Shown here piece after piece: positions 7,390 through 16,727 of a stretch of 44,463 bases of DNA. The translations under genes were made by a program, and so were the position numbers. The notes beneath the pieces were generated by a model, which was not told where the DNA came from, ran no database searches, and saw nothing but the letters and a program-made list of their open reading frames with translations. The DNA is from Terriglobia bacterium. Lineage in GTDB: Bacteria; Acidobacteriota; Terriglobia; Acidiferrales; UBA7541. Location of the stretch: assembly GCA_020072765.1 (NCBI GenBank), contig JAIQGD010000043.1:1-44463 (forward strand), written 5' to 3'. How positions within the stretch are numbered: the first letter of the stretch is position 1; each line of letters opens with the position of its first letter.

Positions 7390-8691
7390 TCAGCGCTTTC
7401 CGGCGCCGCGCAGGCGGTCGAGCGTGGCAAAGAACTCCGGAAACGACACGGCCGCGCAATCCGCGTCGTGGATGACGGTATCCCCCTCGGCGCCCATGGC
7501 CACGACGGCCAGCGCCATGGCGATGCGGTGGTCGCCTGCGGGATCTACTTTGGCGCCGCGCAATTTTCCGCCCGCCAATCCCTCGACGCGCAGTCCGTCC
7601 GGAAATTCCTCCACGCGCGCGCCCATGCGGCGCAATCCTTCGGCGATCGTGGCAATGCGGTCGCTCTCCTTCACGCGCAGCTCCTGCGCGTCGTGGATGT
7701 CGATGCCCTGGCTGGTGAACGGGCCCAGCGCGGCGAGCATGGGCAGTTCGTCGATCATTTCCGCCACCTGCGCGCCCGAAATCCGGCCGCCCGCCATCGG
7801 CGCGTGACGCACGGAGACGTCGCCGACCAATTCGCCGTCGCGCATCTGCAGCGACGCCACGTGGATCGGCGCGCCGATGGACATCAGGAAATCGAGCACG
7901 CGGGCGCGCGTGGGATTCAGCCCCACGTTGTGCAGCGTCACCGACGAGCCCGGCAGGACCAGCGCGGCCGCGATTAGAAACACGGCGGCGGAAAGATCGC
8001 CCGGCACCACCAGCTGGCGCGCCGCCAGCTTGGGCCGTGGATGAATCTGAATCACGCCGCGGCCGCCTTCGATGCGCGCGCCAAACTCGCGCAGGGCGAT
8101 CTCCGTGTGATCCCGCGTGGCCACCGATTCGCGAACCGTGGTCACGCCGTCGGCGTAAAGTCCCGCGAGAAGAATCGAGGATTTTACCTGCGCGCTGGGA
8201 ACGGGCGGGGTGTAGTCGATGGCGTGCAGCGGGCCGCCCTGAATTTCGATTGGGGCGCGATCGCCCTCCTGGGCGTGGATGCGCGCGCCCATCTGGCGCA
8301 GCGGCTCGATGACGCGCCGCATGGGGCGCCTGCGCAGCGATGCGTCGCCGGTGAGCTTCGAAGTGAACGGCTGGCCCGCCAAAGCCCCGGCCAGCATGCG
8401 GATTGTCGACCCGGAATTTTCGGCGTCCAGTGTCTTGCGCGGTTCCTTCCAGCCGTCCAGGCCGCGCCCCGCGACCGAGACGCGTCCCTCACGCAGCTCG
8501 ATTTCCACGCCCAGCCCGCGCAGGCACTCGAGCGTGCTGCGGCAGTCGGCCGCCGAGGCGAAATTCGATATCTCGCTGTGGCCCTCGGCCAGCGCCGCCA
8601 GAATCGCGTAGCGGTGCGAAATGGATTTGTCGCCCGGAAGCTCGACCACTCCGTCCACGACGCCGCCCGGCGTAATCACCTTTTTTCCCAT
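7390..8691 (-). CDS. aroA: 3-phosphoshikimate 1-carboxyvinyltransferase (EPSP synthase)
   Basis: It condenses shikimate-3-phosphate with phosphoenolpyruvate in the shikimate pathway to aromatic amino acids. At 433 residues it has normal family length. Visible signatures are ELPGDKSISHRYAILAALAEG near residue 17 (substrate-binding Lys), NSGSTIRMLAGALAGQPF near 92, and LRVKESDRIATIAEGLRRMG near 335. The start is ATG 8689-8691. It stands alone, convergent with the DUF4097-type gene and divergent from the DUF4242-type gene. Confidence 0.96.
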   Translation of the reverse strand: MGKKVITPGGVVDGVVELPGDKSISHRYAILAALAEGHSEISNFASAADCRSTLECLRGLGVEIELREGRVSVAGRGLDGWKEPRKTLDAENSGSTIRMLAGALAGQPFTSKLTGDASLRRRPMRRVIEPLRQMGARIHAQEGDRAPIEIQGGPLHAIDYTPPVPSAQVKSSILLAGLYADGVTTVRESVATRDHTEIALREFGARIEGGRGVIQIHPRPKLAARQLVVPGDLSAAVFLIAAALVLPGSSVTLHNVGLNPTRARVLDFLMSIGAPIHVASLQMRDGELVGDVSVRHAPMAGGRISGAQVAEMIDELPMLAALGPFTSQGIDIHDAQELRVKESDRIATIAEGLRRMGARVEEFPDGLRVEGLAGGKLRGAKVDPAGDHRIAMALAVVAMGAEGDTVIHDADCAAVSFPEFFATLDRLRGAGKR

Positions 8692-8812
8692 AGCGCAATT
8701 CTAACATGGCTGTTTTCCCTGGCTTTTGCAAAGCGCGGATTCATGGCCGCCGCAACAGATCAACAGCGCGGGCTGACGCGCAAACTAGAGGCGCAAACCG
8801 GAAGTTTCGACA

Positions 8813-8818
8813 TATAAT
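8813..8818 (+). promoter_or_regulatory. Consensus -10 box before the DUF4242-type gene
   Basis: A perfect TATAAT lies in the divergent aroA/DUF4242 gap. No good -35 is seen at 16-18 bases, so an activator or a suboptimal -35 is likely. The predicted start is near 8825. Confidence 0.5.
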
Positions 8819-8837
8819 CCCGCCAATGGAGGTGCGT

Positions 8838-9125
8838 ATGCCTAAATTTCTCATCGAGCGGGAGATCTCCGGAGCCGGTGCGATGTCGCCCCAGCAGTTT
8901 CAAGGCGTCGCGGAAAAATCGTGCTCCGTTCTGCGGAGTCTAGGACCGCAGATCCAGTGGCTGCACAGCTACGTGACCGACAATAAGATTTATTGCGTGT
9001 ATATTGCGCCCAACGAGGAGATGGTGCGGGAACACGCCAGCCGCGGAGGGTTTCCGGCCAACCGTATCTCGGAAATCAAGACGACGATCGATCCAACGAC
9101 CGCTGAGATCTCCGGATCGCGCTAG
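8838..9125 (+). CDS. DUF4242-type small protein
   Basis: A 95-residue cytosolic protein beginning MPKFLIEREISGAGAMS, the typical opening of the DUF4242 family, some members of which bind nickel. IQWLHSYVTDNKIYCVYIAP matches the family's central strand region. ATG 8838 has GGAGGT four bases upstream. An in-frame ATG at 8826 lies one base from the start predicted from the upstream TATAAT box, so leaderless translation adding four residues is also possible. The role is unknown. Confidence 0.75.
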   Translation: MPKFLIEREISGAGAMSPQQFQGVAEKSCSVLRSLGPQIQWLHSYVTDNKIYCVYIAPNEEMVREHASRGGFPANRISEIKTTIDPTTAEISGSR

Positions 9126-9453
9126 CGGTTCGGGGTGGATCGTCGGCGATTCCGCAGCAAGTCTGCTAGCGGATGATCTGCTGTGCTGGCAGTCTACGAC
9201 AAACTACTTGACGTGTGCGGTATGCGAGAGCAGACTCCGACTTAGGAAGAGCATCAGAGCGGTTCAACAACGGCAAGCGTCCCTTTCGTACTCTTCGGTG
9301 CCGCCAGGGCCGCTCCTTGGTTGCTTTCGAGGGCGTCCCATGGATCCTTTCCACACGGGACCGTTCCAGGCGTGCGCACGCAAGAATCCCTGCCTTCAGA
9401 CTGGCCCAAGCCCACCCATTCGCCCACGCACACGTCGCGTCTGGAAGAAAAAC

Positions 9454-10134
9454 ATGCCTCGCGGTCTGACCGGTTGGATGAATACGTCCGAGGGGATGTA
9501 TGTGGTTGATGGCCGCCAACGGATCCTTGCATGGAACAAAGGGGCGGAACGCATGCTCGGTTACACGGAAAGCGAAGTGCTGAACCGCCCCTGCTACGAG
9601 GTGATGGGATGCCATTTGGCGAACGGCAAACTTCTTTGTCAGTCCAACTGCCAGGTGTCCCGCTGCGTCCAGCGCGGCAGCCTGCCGCAAGCGATGGATG
9701 CGCGCACGCACACCAAAGAAGGGCGCGAAATCTGGCTGAACATCAGTATCGTCGTCTTCCCCCGCAAACGGAATCCTCTCGTCCTGCACTCCCTGCGCGA
9801 TATTACGCTCGACCAGCACGCCCGCCAGGCCACGGAGGAAATCGTGCATGCCTTGCAAGCCTCCGGCGTGATGCCCAACGCTGAGGACGCCGGACACGTC
9901 TTGCCCGGCCCGCCGCCCGCTCCCTCCGCCACCGGCACTTTGGCTGTTCTGACCCGCCGTGAACTGGAAGTCCTGCGCCTGCTGGCCGAAGGCTTGGCTA
10001 GTTCGGCGATCGCCACGCGCCTGGGCATCAGCATCTTCACCGTGCGCAACCACGTGCAGAACATCCTCGGCAAGCTCGCTGTACAAAACAAGGCTCAAGC
10101 CGTCGCGTGCGCCTACAAGTCCGGCCTCCTCTAA
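9454..10134 (+). CDS. PAS-domain LuxR-type transcriptional regulator
   Basis: About 226 residues. An N-terminal PAS domain includes EGMYVVDGRQRILAWNKGAE and RMLGYTESEVLNRPCYEV. The C-terminal LuxR helix-turn-helix contains LTRREVLRLLAEG-type residues (seen as RRELEVLRLLAEGLASSAIA) and FTVRNHVQNILGKL. Between PAS strands is a cysteine cluster (CYEVMGC, then LCQSNCQVSRC) that could bind a metal or act as a redox sensor. I chose ATG 9454 with GGAAG upstream. The frame stays open to 9004, so an N-terminal extension from ATG 9340 is possible. The hydrophobic residues needed for DNA binding are intact. Confidence 0.82.
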   Translation: MPRGLTGWMNTSEGMYVVDGRQRILAWNKGAERMLGYTESEVLNRPCYEVMGCHLANGKLLCQSNCQVSRCVQRGSLPQAMDARTHTKEGREIWLNISIVVFPRKRNPLVLHSLRDITLDQHARQATEEIVHALQASGVMPNAEDAGHVLPGPPPAPSATGTLAVLTRRELEVLRLLAEGLASSAIATRLGISIFTVRNHVQNILGKLAVQNKAQAVACAYKSGLL

Positions 10135-10415
10135 CCTCGCTGCGATCCGTGGTGCAGTTTCACTAGTGAAAAACAACTAGAAATATGGTACATCCGCCTC
10201 ATTGACTGTTTTCCCTCCCGCGCAGACTCTGTGGCCAGAGGCTCCCTCTGGACGGCGGCTCCTGACGGCAAGGCCAGGACGGTCGTATACAGCCACGCGC
10301 GGAACGGAACCAGTGGCAAGCGTGTAGCGGAAAAACAACAGGCCGGTCTCATCTTTACAGGACGGAAGCGCCGATTGTGGAGACGCACTCGGCCAAGGCA
10401 CGAAGGAGAACTACG

Positions 10416-10862
10416 ATGAAAGCGAACCATAGGCGATATCCAGCCAACTGGGCAGTGTTCCTGGGAATCTTGCTGGCAGCTTGTTTCCTCGCGACGGCGG
10501 CTCATGCCCGTGCGCTCCTCACAGGCACGTTCACGCTGACGAACAACGTCCACTGGGGCGAGGCTGTGCTTCCCCCGGGAGAGTATTCGCTCGCGCTTGA
10601 ACGCGAGACCCAGACCATCATCGTTCGGGACGTTGCCACGGACAAGGTCGTCGCTCGGGAGTTTGCCCGGAGCGACTATCAGAAGGTGAGCGACAGCCAG
10701 CTGCTTATCCGCGTCCAGGGCAAGCACCGCGCGGTTTACTCGGTGCAGGTAGCCGGGTGGGGCGAGATCTACAATCGGGCCAATCCGTTCGGGACGCGTG
10801 GCGGGGGAGTTGAAGAAGCGCGCAACACCGAAACCGTTCGGATCGAAGTGGCACAAAAGTAG
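10416..10862 (+). CDS. Small secreted protein, paralogue 1 (unknown function)
   Basis: A 148-residue protein with an N-terminal signal peptide (hydrophobic stretch about 12-28, cleavage likely after AHA). The mature part is beta-rich, with LTNNVHWGEAVLPPGEYSL followed by IIVRDVATDKVVAREF. This LPPG-x-Y pattern is common in small acidobacterial secreted proteins, but I recognise no characterised family. AAGGAGAA precedes ATG 10416. The paralogue at 17542 has the same length and its last ~45 residues are nearly identical. A GC hairpin follows the stop codon. Confidence 0.8.
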   Translation: MKANHRRYPANWAVFLGILLAACFLATAAHARALLTGTFTLTNNVHWGEAVLPPGEYSLALERETQTIIVRDVATDKVVAREFARSDYQKVSDSQLLIRVQGKHRAVYSVQVAGWGEIYNRANPFGTRGGGVEEARNTETVRIEVAQK

Positions 10863-10888
10863 GCGATGCGTTGTGAGTCGCGCGATTT

Positions 10889-10922
10889 GGGGGCCGGCCC
10901 GCACCCTTGCCTGCTGGCCCCC
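10889..10922 (+). terminator. Probable terminator hairpin after secreted protein 1
   Basis: GGGGGCCGGC pairs with GCTGGCCCCC across a 14-base loop, 26 bases after the stop codon. No long T-run follows, so termination may be weak or act on both strands. Confidence 0.5.
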
Positions 10923-11031
10923 GCATTCTTGGCGTGCCCGATTTCAGGGGAGCTTACGAAATGATCGGTCATGTGGATAGTTGCGGCGATGGACTGTAAG
11001 GGAATTCCCGCCCGGAGAATAGCTGCGGAGG

Positions 11032-11247
11032 TTACTTCAGCAGGCTGTTGCCGCCCATGAGGTACTGATCGACGGCGCGCGCCGCGCTGCGTCCCTCGGC
11101 AATGGCCCAGACGATCAGCGACTCAACCTCCATTCGCAGCGATGGCTCCGTGCAGGCCTGATCGAGATAAACGCTTCTCTCCTCGGGCGGTCGTTCGAGA
11201 ACCGCGGCGAGCACTTTCTTCACTTCTTGCCAGCGTTCGGGCGTCAT
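11032..11247 (-). pseudogene. Chimeric ORF: kinase N-terminus fused to glutamate synthase small-subunit tail
   Basis: This is a 71-codon ORF. Its first ~44 residues (MTPERWQEVKKVLAAVLERP, then ERSVYLDQACTEP) match the N-terminal segment shared by the two large kinases next door. The last ~27 ([20 protein letters not shown] and on to the stop) match the C-terminus of gltD. The switch falls in ACGATCAGCGACT, a 13-base string also present in gltD (18239-18251) and in the second kinase (16585-16597). It lacks both a kinase and a GltD catalytic domain, so it is a recombination scar. It sits 10 bases after the end of kinase 1 and may still be transcribed. Confidence 0.85.
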
Positions 11248-11257
11248 CTCGCGTCTT

Positions 11258-13795
11258 TCAATCAGGAATCTTCAGGCGGGCAACCAGGGCTTGGAAGCGG
11301 GGGTCCGAGCGCACGTTGTCAAAATCCGGGTCGAACGGTACAAAGGGCACCGTTGGCCCGTGGTGGTCAAAGGCCCGGGTGAGCCACTGGAAACCGCGAT
11401 CCCGGTCTCCCAGATCAAAAAACATCATGGCCATAGCTGGTTCGTCGAATCGGGCTGCTAGGCGGGTAAGGCGTGGAACCAGTTTCAACGCATCCTCGCG
11501 TCGCCCCGCCATAGCATAAACGCGGGCCAAATAAGGGCTGGAACGAAACTCCGGGCGATCCACCTCCGCCACGGCTTCCTGGTATCTGCCCAACTGTGCG
11601 TATGCAAACCCCATGGAAACGTGTGCAAAGTAGGCCCGAGGAGCGAGTTCGAGCGCCTTCTTGTCACGCAGGATTGCATCCTCGTAACGGCGCTGTTCGT
11701 AAAGAACGCCAGCATATGTTAGCTGGGTGTTGGCCGATAGCGGGTCGCTTTGTGCTGTCCGTTCGACAACGGCCAGCGCCTCCGATAGGTGGCCCATAAC
11801 TTGCAGGAATTGCGCATTGCAATCGCAGGCATCCAGACTGTTGGGATCCAACGCCAGCGCTTTTTGAATGTTCTTCTGCGCCTCGGTCCAATCCCAGTCC
11901 AGCATATTCAGGCAAGTCAAGGCAACGTAAACCTCGGGATCATTGGGATCGAGCTCGAACGCCTTTTGGGCGGCAAGTCTCTCCTCGCTCAAGTTCCCCA
12001 GATCCATCCATGCCATCGATAGTCCCGCGTAGGCAACAGCATAATCCGGTTGGATCTGTATGGCCCGCCGGAAGTGCTCGATGCTCTCCTTCAAGCCCAC
12101 TGGGCCGCCTTCGTGCAGCCGATAATTGCCCATCAGATACTCATCGTGGGCTGCAGGCTGAACCGTGCGGGCGCTGGCCAGGCGCTGCTTTTCCTCCGGC
12201 GTGACCTGAGCCCGAATTTCCTGCGCGATGGCCCGCGCAACGTCTGCCTCGAGCCTCAGTTCGTCCGCCGTGTCGCGGTCGTAATCGCTGGCCCAGAGAT
12301 GGGTATCCGTCGCAGCCCGAACCAGTTGCACGCTGATGCGCACACGCTCTCCCACGCGTTGCACCGACCCCTCGACGATGGCGTCCACGCCGAGCTCGCG
12401 GCCGATTTGCGGCAGCCCCTTTGTGGTTTGCTTGTAGCGCATCACCGAAGTGCGTGAGATCACCTTGAGCGCATGGATTTGCGCCAGGTCGGAGATCAGC
12501 GCTTCCGTGGTTCCGTCGGAGAAATACTCCTGCTGCGGATCGCTGGAGAAGTTCTGGAGCGGCAGCACGGCAATGGAGTGAATGGGCGGCAATCCCGCGC
12601 CCGCGTGTTTTGCTCGCCACAGGACTGGGGCTCCCACCAGGACAACCAGCACCGCCGCCACTGCCACCCACGTCCGGGATCGCGGCATTTTGGCGCTCGT
12701 CGCTGCGGTCGTATCCTCGATTGCCGGACGCGCTTTCGAAATCTCTTGCTTCGCTGCCAATGCCTCCTCAAGTTCAACTCGCGCGTCGCCGATGTCGCGC
12801 AACCGGCGCTTTGCGTCTTTCTCGACGCAGCGCTGTAGGAGACGGCGAATGCTCGCTGGTGTTGTTTCAGGCAATGCGGACCAGTCGGGCTCGTGCTCCA
12901 AGATGGCTGCGATGGTATCGGAGATCGTCTCCCCGGAAAACGCACGCCGCCCGGTGAGCAGTTCGTAGAGCACACACCCGAACGCCCAGATGTCGGTCCG
13001 CCTGTCCACGGGCTTGCCGCGCGCTTGCTCGGGGCTCATGTACGCCGGGGTGCCCAGAATTCTGCCTTCCTCGGTGCCCATGGCCGTAAGCGTCGGTGCG
13101 TGGGAAAGGTCCAGCCCACCGTCGCCGGCAAAGGCCTTCGCCAGACCAAAATCCAGCACCTTCACGCGGCCATCGGGCGTCACCTTCACGTTGGCCGGTT
13201 TCAAATCCCGATGAATCAAACCATTGTCGTGTGCCGCTTCCAGCGCGTCCGCGATCTGGCGACTGATTGCAAGCGTCTCATCGGTAGTCAGCGGGCCAGT
13301 CCTCAGCCGCTCAGCCAGCGTCTGGCCCGGGATCAACTCCATCACGAGAAAGTGCACGCCACCGGATTCCTCCTGTCCGTGGATGGTGGCGATATTGGGA
13401 TGGTTCAGTGAGGCCAGCATCCTCGCTTCGCGCTGGAAGCGGGCGAGCCGCTCGGGATCGTTCACGAATGCCGCAGGAAGAGTTTTGATCGCCACTTTGC
13501 GGCCGAGCTTGGTGTCGCGTGCTTCATAGACTTCGCCCATGCCGCCCGCGCCGAGCGGCGCGAGGATTTCGTATGGCCCCAGTTTCGTGCCGCTCTTCAA
13601 CGGGGCGGTGTTGAGGGTAGGTTGCTCCATAAAGTTGCTGTCTCCTTGCTCGTGGGCGGCGATCAGCGACTCCACCTCGCGGCGCAGGGCCGGCTCCGTG
13701 CAGGCCTGATCGAGATAAACGCTCCTCTCCTCGGGCGTCCGGTCGAGCGCCCCGGCGAGCACCTTCTTCACTTCTTGCCAACGTTGCGGTGTCAC
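11258..13795 (-). CDS. Membrane Ser/Thr protein kinase with TolB-like and TPR sensor region
   Basis: An 845-residue protein. Residues 1-58 are a helical segment shared with its neighbours (RWQEVKKVLAGALDRTPEER). The kinase domain spans about 72-335: GAGGMGEVYEARD glycine loop, VAIKTL lysine, HRDLKPANVKVTPDG catalytic loop, DFGLAK and GTPAYMSPEQARG. A membrane helix lies at about 375-395. The outer part begins with a TolB-like domain (IAVLPLQNFSSDPQQEYFSDG, about 410-530). A run of tetratricopeptide-like repeats to about 780 follows. The start is GTG 13795, 16 bases after the end of kinase 2. It probably phosphorylates targets in response to an external or protein-binding signal; the substrate may be the operon's own sigma factor. 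Confidence 0.9.
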   Translation of the reverse strand: MTPQRWQEVKKVLAGALDRTPEERSVYLDQACTEPALRREVESLIAAHEQGDSNFMEQPTLNTAPLKSGTKLGPYEILAPLGAGGMGEVYEARDTKLGRKVAIKTLPAAFVNDPERLARFQREARMLASLNHPNIATIHGQEESGGVHFLVMELIPGQTLAERLRTGPLTTDETLAISRQIADALEAAHDNGLIHRDLKPANVKVTPDGRVKVLDFGLAKAFAGDGGLDLSHAPTLTAMGTEEGRILGTPAYMSPEQARGKPVDRRTDIWAFGCVLYELLTGRRAFSGETISDTIAAILEHEPDWSALPETTPASIRRLLQRCVEKDAKRRLRDIGDARVELEEALAAKQEISKARPAIEDTTAATSAKMPRSRTWVAVAAVLVVLVGAPVLWRAKHAGAGLPPIHSIAVLPLQNFSSDPQQEYFSDGTTEALISDLAQIHALKVISRTSVMRYKQTTKGLPQIGRELGVDAIVEGSVQRVGERVRISVQLVRAATDTHLWASDYDRDTADELRLEADVARAIAQEIRAQVTPEEKQRLASARTVQPAAHDEYLMGNYRLHEGGPVGLKESIEHFRRAIQIQPDYAVAYAGLSMAWMDLGNLSEERLAAQKAFELDPNDPEVYVALTCLNMLDWDWTEAQKNIQKALALDPNSLDACDCNAQFLQVMGHLSEALAVVERTAQSDPLSANTQLTYAGVLYEQRRYEDAILRDKKALELAPRAYFAHVSMGFAYAQLGRYQEAVAEVDRPEFRSSPYLARVYAMAGRREDALKLVPRLTRLAARFDEPAMAMMFFDLGDRDRGFQWLTRAFDHHGPTVPFVPFDPDFDNVRSDPRFQALVARLKIPD

Positions 13796-13811
13796 TGACG
13801 TGCGTCCTTCT

Positions 13812-16727
13812 TCACTTCGTCCCTGCTGGCACGCGGCGCTTTAACTCTTCAGACCAGTTCAGCACGACGTTGATCTGCGTCGACGCCGGCTGCTCCTGTT
13901 CGACGGGTTTGAGCATCAGGAACCGCTGGCCATCCGGCGACACGTCGTAGTTGGCGCGCACGAACGGTCTAATGGTAGTCAGGTAGTGTCCCTCGAAGAG
14001 TTGCCGGGGCTTGCCCGCGGTGAAACTAGGTTGAGTGCTGATGTCTACCGCCATCATCTTGTCCCCGCTGCGATAGAACAGCTCACGCCCGTTGCGGTTC
14101 CATTGCGGCTCATTGCCGCCATCCGTCGAGATCTGCCACTTGCAGCCCGGGCCGGGAAAGGCCTGCACGTAAATTTCCCGGCGGCCCGATTCGTCGGAGG
14201 CATAGGCCAGCCAGTGGCCGTCCGGGGAAAATTGCGGCGCGCCGTCGTCAGCCGAGGGAATCTGAAGGAAGCGCCGCTCCTTGCGGTCGCCCACCTGCGC
14301 CACCCAGAATTCGGCTTCCATCGTGGGAGTGAATCTAACGAAGGTCAGCAGTTGTCCATCCGGGGACCATGAATACGGAATGTCGTACGTAGTAGTAGTA
14401 GCAGTAGCACTTGTCAATCGCTCCAGTCGGCCACTGCCGTCGGCCAATTGCCAGAAAATTCGCCCCGCGCCTTCCCTGTCCGACAGGAACGCGATCCGCC
14501 TCCCGTCCGGTGTCCAAACTGGGTGCCGGTTCGTACCCTCGAATGTGAACCGGGCGAGCGTGTCGCGTGTGAGATCGTACAGCCACACCTGCGAGCTCTC
14601 TACATTTTCACGGACATCCACGGCAACCCGCCGGCCATTGGGCGAGAGCCGCGGTTGATTGTAGAAGCGCGCAGGAGCGCCCAAGGCTTGCTCTATCCCA
14701 TTGCGGCTGACCCAGACCAGCCTGCTCTGGAACCCCTGTGCGTTCTCCGGAACATAGACTAGCGTTCCCGTAGCTGAAACACTGTATTGAGGGGACCCGA
14801 TGGAGAGTGAGGACTCCAGAACGCCCTGCAACACCGGTACCGCCCCACCCTTGACCTGCAAACGTTCAAGATCGAACGGCGCGGCCATCAGGTTGTCCGC
14901 TTGGGCAAAGATCAGGTGCCCGGAGGGTGCGTAGCGGGGCATGATCCCTGGTTGTCCTCGAATCAGGATCCGCCGTTCGCCCGTGTCGATCGGCTGAACT
15001 GCGATCTCCCAAGTGGGATTGACCACTGAAAAGACCACGACTCTGCTGCCAGGCAAAAACTCTGGCCAGACGTGACCGCTCTCCCCTGGCTCAAGCCGGC
15101 TCAGTGCGTGGAGAGCGCCTCCCTGGTCTGATACCTGCTGGAGAACTGATCCTACACCTGCGATAACGATCTCGCCCTGGTTGCCCCAAGTGGCTCCGTA
15201 GGGGAGCGCAGCATCCGCCAAGGTTAGCGCGGCTCCTCCGTTCACGGAGATCTTCTTCAGTTTTCCGCCAGCGAAAAACCCCAGCCACTGGCCGTCAGGC
15301 GAAAAGAAGGGATTGATGGCTCCCTCGGTACCGGGAATCGGTCTGGCCTCCATGCCATCCATCGCCCGCAGATAAATCTGCTGCGTGCCGCCCGCCTGAC
15401 TCGTCGCGACATAGGCGAGTTGGCTCCCGTCAGGCGAAAGGGCCAAGACCGGCCGCTCCAATCCTGCTAGCCGCTGGCCCGGTGGGAGGGTGATCGTGAA
15501 GCGCGTGACAGGGTGTGGCGACGTGGGCTTCCGGTTCCAGAAAGCAAGGCCGGTGACGGCCGCCAGCAGCAAGGACGTGACGCCCCAGACCAGGGCTCCC
15601 CGCCAGCGCTCGCGGATTCCTTTCACTTGAGCGGTCGGGACCGACGCCACCTGCGAGCCGCCTTCAGCAATCCACCTCAACTCGTCGCAAACATCACTGG
15701 CCGCTTGCCATCTTTTGTCCGGCTCCTTCGCCAGGCATTTCTTCACCAAGCGGTCGAGAGCGGGCGGCGTCATCGGTTGAAGCGAAGACATCGGCGGAGG
15801 GTCAGTCTCGAGAATCTTCGCGATCAAACTGGCTTGGCTCTTGCCCTCGAAGGCCTTCTTGCCCGTCGCCATTTCGTAGACAACTACTCCGAAGGCGAAA
15901 ATATCGGTGCGGGCATCGGCTTGTTTGGCTTCCAGTTGTTCGGGGGCCATGTACTGGAGCGTGCCCAGGATCGTTCCTTGCGCCGTGACGCCATCTTCTG
16001 TAGAAAGCTTGGAGAGGGAGACATTCGCTGGGGGTGTTTCCTGCCGCAATTTCGCCAAGCCAAAATCGAGCAGCTTGGCGCCGGATTTCGTCAGCATGAT
16101 GTTGCCGGGCTTCAAGTCGCGGTGCGTCACGCCCTTGCGGTGCGCCTTGTCGAGGGCGTCGGCAATTTCGGTGGCGTATTGCAGGACTTGGTTGAGCGGC
16201 AGCGAACCTTTGAGCAGCCGCTGCGCGAGCGTCTCGCCCTCCAGATGCTCCATCACCAAATAATCAGTGCCGTCCTGGTGCCCCACGTCGTGGAGTGTGC
16301 AGATGTGCGGATGATTGAGGCTGGCGATGGCACGAGCTTCGCGCTCGAAGCGCTCACGCAATTCGTGCCGGTCCGCGAGATGCACGGGCAGCACCTTGAT
16401 GGCGACATCACGCTCCAGCCGTTCATCGCGCGCCCGATACACGACGCCCATTCCGCCCGCGCCGATGCGCGCGAGGATTTCGTACGGCCCTAGCTTGGTG
16501 CCGCTCTTTAGCACCCCCTTTTGCATCTCGTCGCTTCTCACGGAGGGCCGCTCCATAAAACTGCTGTCTCCTTGCTCGTGTGCAACGATCAGCGACTCCA
16601 CCTCGCGGCGCAGGGCCGGCTCCGTGCAGGCCTGATCGAGATAAACGCTCCTCTCCTCGGGCGTCCGGTCGAGCGCCCCGGCGAGCACCTTCTTCACTTC
16701 TTGCCAACGTTGAGGCGTCACTTCCAT
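13812..16727 (-). CDS. Membrane Ser/Thr protein kinase with beta-propeller sensor region
   Basis: A 971-residue protein opening with the same N-terminal segment as kinase 1 (VTPQRWQEVKKVLAGALDRT). The kinase domain is at about 75-340: GAGGMGVVYRARDERLERDVAIK, THRDLKPGNIMLTKSG, DFGLAK and GTLQYMAPEQLEAK. A membrane helix lies at about 375-395. The extracytoplasmic part has repeated propeller blades marked by SPDGSQLAYVA, SPDGQWLGFFAGG, SPNGRRVAVDV, TPDGRRIAFLSDREG and SPDGQLLTFVRF. ATG 16727 overlaps the last codons of the sigma gene, with AAGGA upstream. A short GTA/GTAGCA-type triplet run near 14390-14410 encodes a Thr-rich loop. Confidence 0.9.
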   Translation of the reverse strand: MEVTPQRWQEVKKVLAGALDRTPEERSVYLDQACTEPALRREVESLIVAHEQGDSSFMERPSVRSDEMQKGVLKSGTKLGPYEILARIGAGGMGVVYRARDERLERDVAIKVLPVHLADRHELRERFEREARAIASLNHPHICTLHDVGHQDGTDYLVMEHLEGETLAQRLLKGSLPLNQVLQYATEIADALDKAHRKGVTHRDLKPGNIMLTKSGAKLLDFGLAKLRQETPPANVSLSKLSTEDGVTAQGTILGTLQYMAPEQLEAKQADARTDIFAFGVVVYEMATGKKAFEGKSQASLIAKILETDPPPMSSLQPMTPPALDRLVKKCLAKEPDKRWQAASDVCDELRWIAEGGSQVASVPTAQVKGIRERWRGALVWGVTSLLLAAVTGLAFWNRKPTSPHPVTRFTITLPPGQRLAGLERPVLALSPDGSQLAYVATSQAGGTQQIYLRAMDGMEARPIPGTEGAINPFFSPDGQWLGFFAGGKLKKISVNGGAALTLADAALPYGATWGNQGEIVIAGVGSVLQQVSDQGGALHALSRLEPGESGHVWPEFLPGSRVVVFSVVNPTWEIAVQPIDTGERRILIRGQPGIMPRYAPSGHLIFAQADNLMAAPFDLERLQVKGGAVPVLQGVLESSLSIGSPQYSVSATGTLVYVPENAQGFQSRLVWVSRNGIEQALGAPARFYNQPRLSPNGRRVAVDVRENVESSQVWLYDLTRDTLARFTFEGTNRHPVWTPDGRRIAFLSDREGAGRIFWQLADGSGRLERLTSATATTTTYDIPYSWSPDGQLLTFVRFTPTMEAEFWVAQVGDRKERRFLQIPSADDGAPQFSPDGHWLAYASDESGRREIYVQAFPGPGCKWQISTDGGNEPQWNRNGRELFYRSGDKMMAVDISTQPSFTAGKPRQLFEGHYLTTIRPFVRANYDVSPDGQRFLMLKPVEQEQPASTQINVVLNWSEELKRRVPAGTK

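Larger units (their letters stand above)
10379..11123. repeat. Duplicated segment, copy 1 (secreted protein gene plus gltD tail)
   Basis: It corresponds to 17505-18251. Similarity begins at GGAGAC before the ribosome-binding site, is moderate through the first two thirds of the coding sequence, and is almost perfect from about 10722 through the last ~30 codons of gltD. It stops abruptly at ACGATCAGCGACT (11111-11123), where the sequence switches to a kinase N-terminus. Confidence 0.85.

Noticed and set aside
11032-11247. A genuine small gene of 71 codons
   Set aside because: Its two halves belong to two different neighbouring genes and join within a 13-base shared string, so it was called a chimeric pseudogene.
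14388-14410. Trinucleotide run inside kinase 2 as a phase-variation repeat
   Set aside because: Units are triplets, so length change would not shift the frame; it merely encodes a Thr-rich loop.
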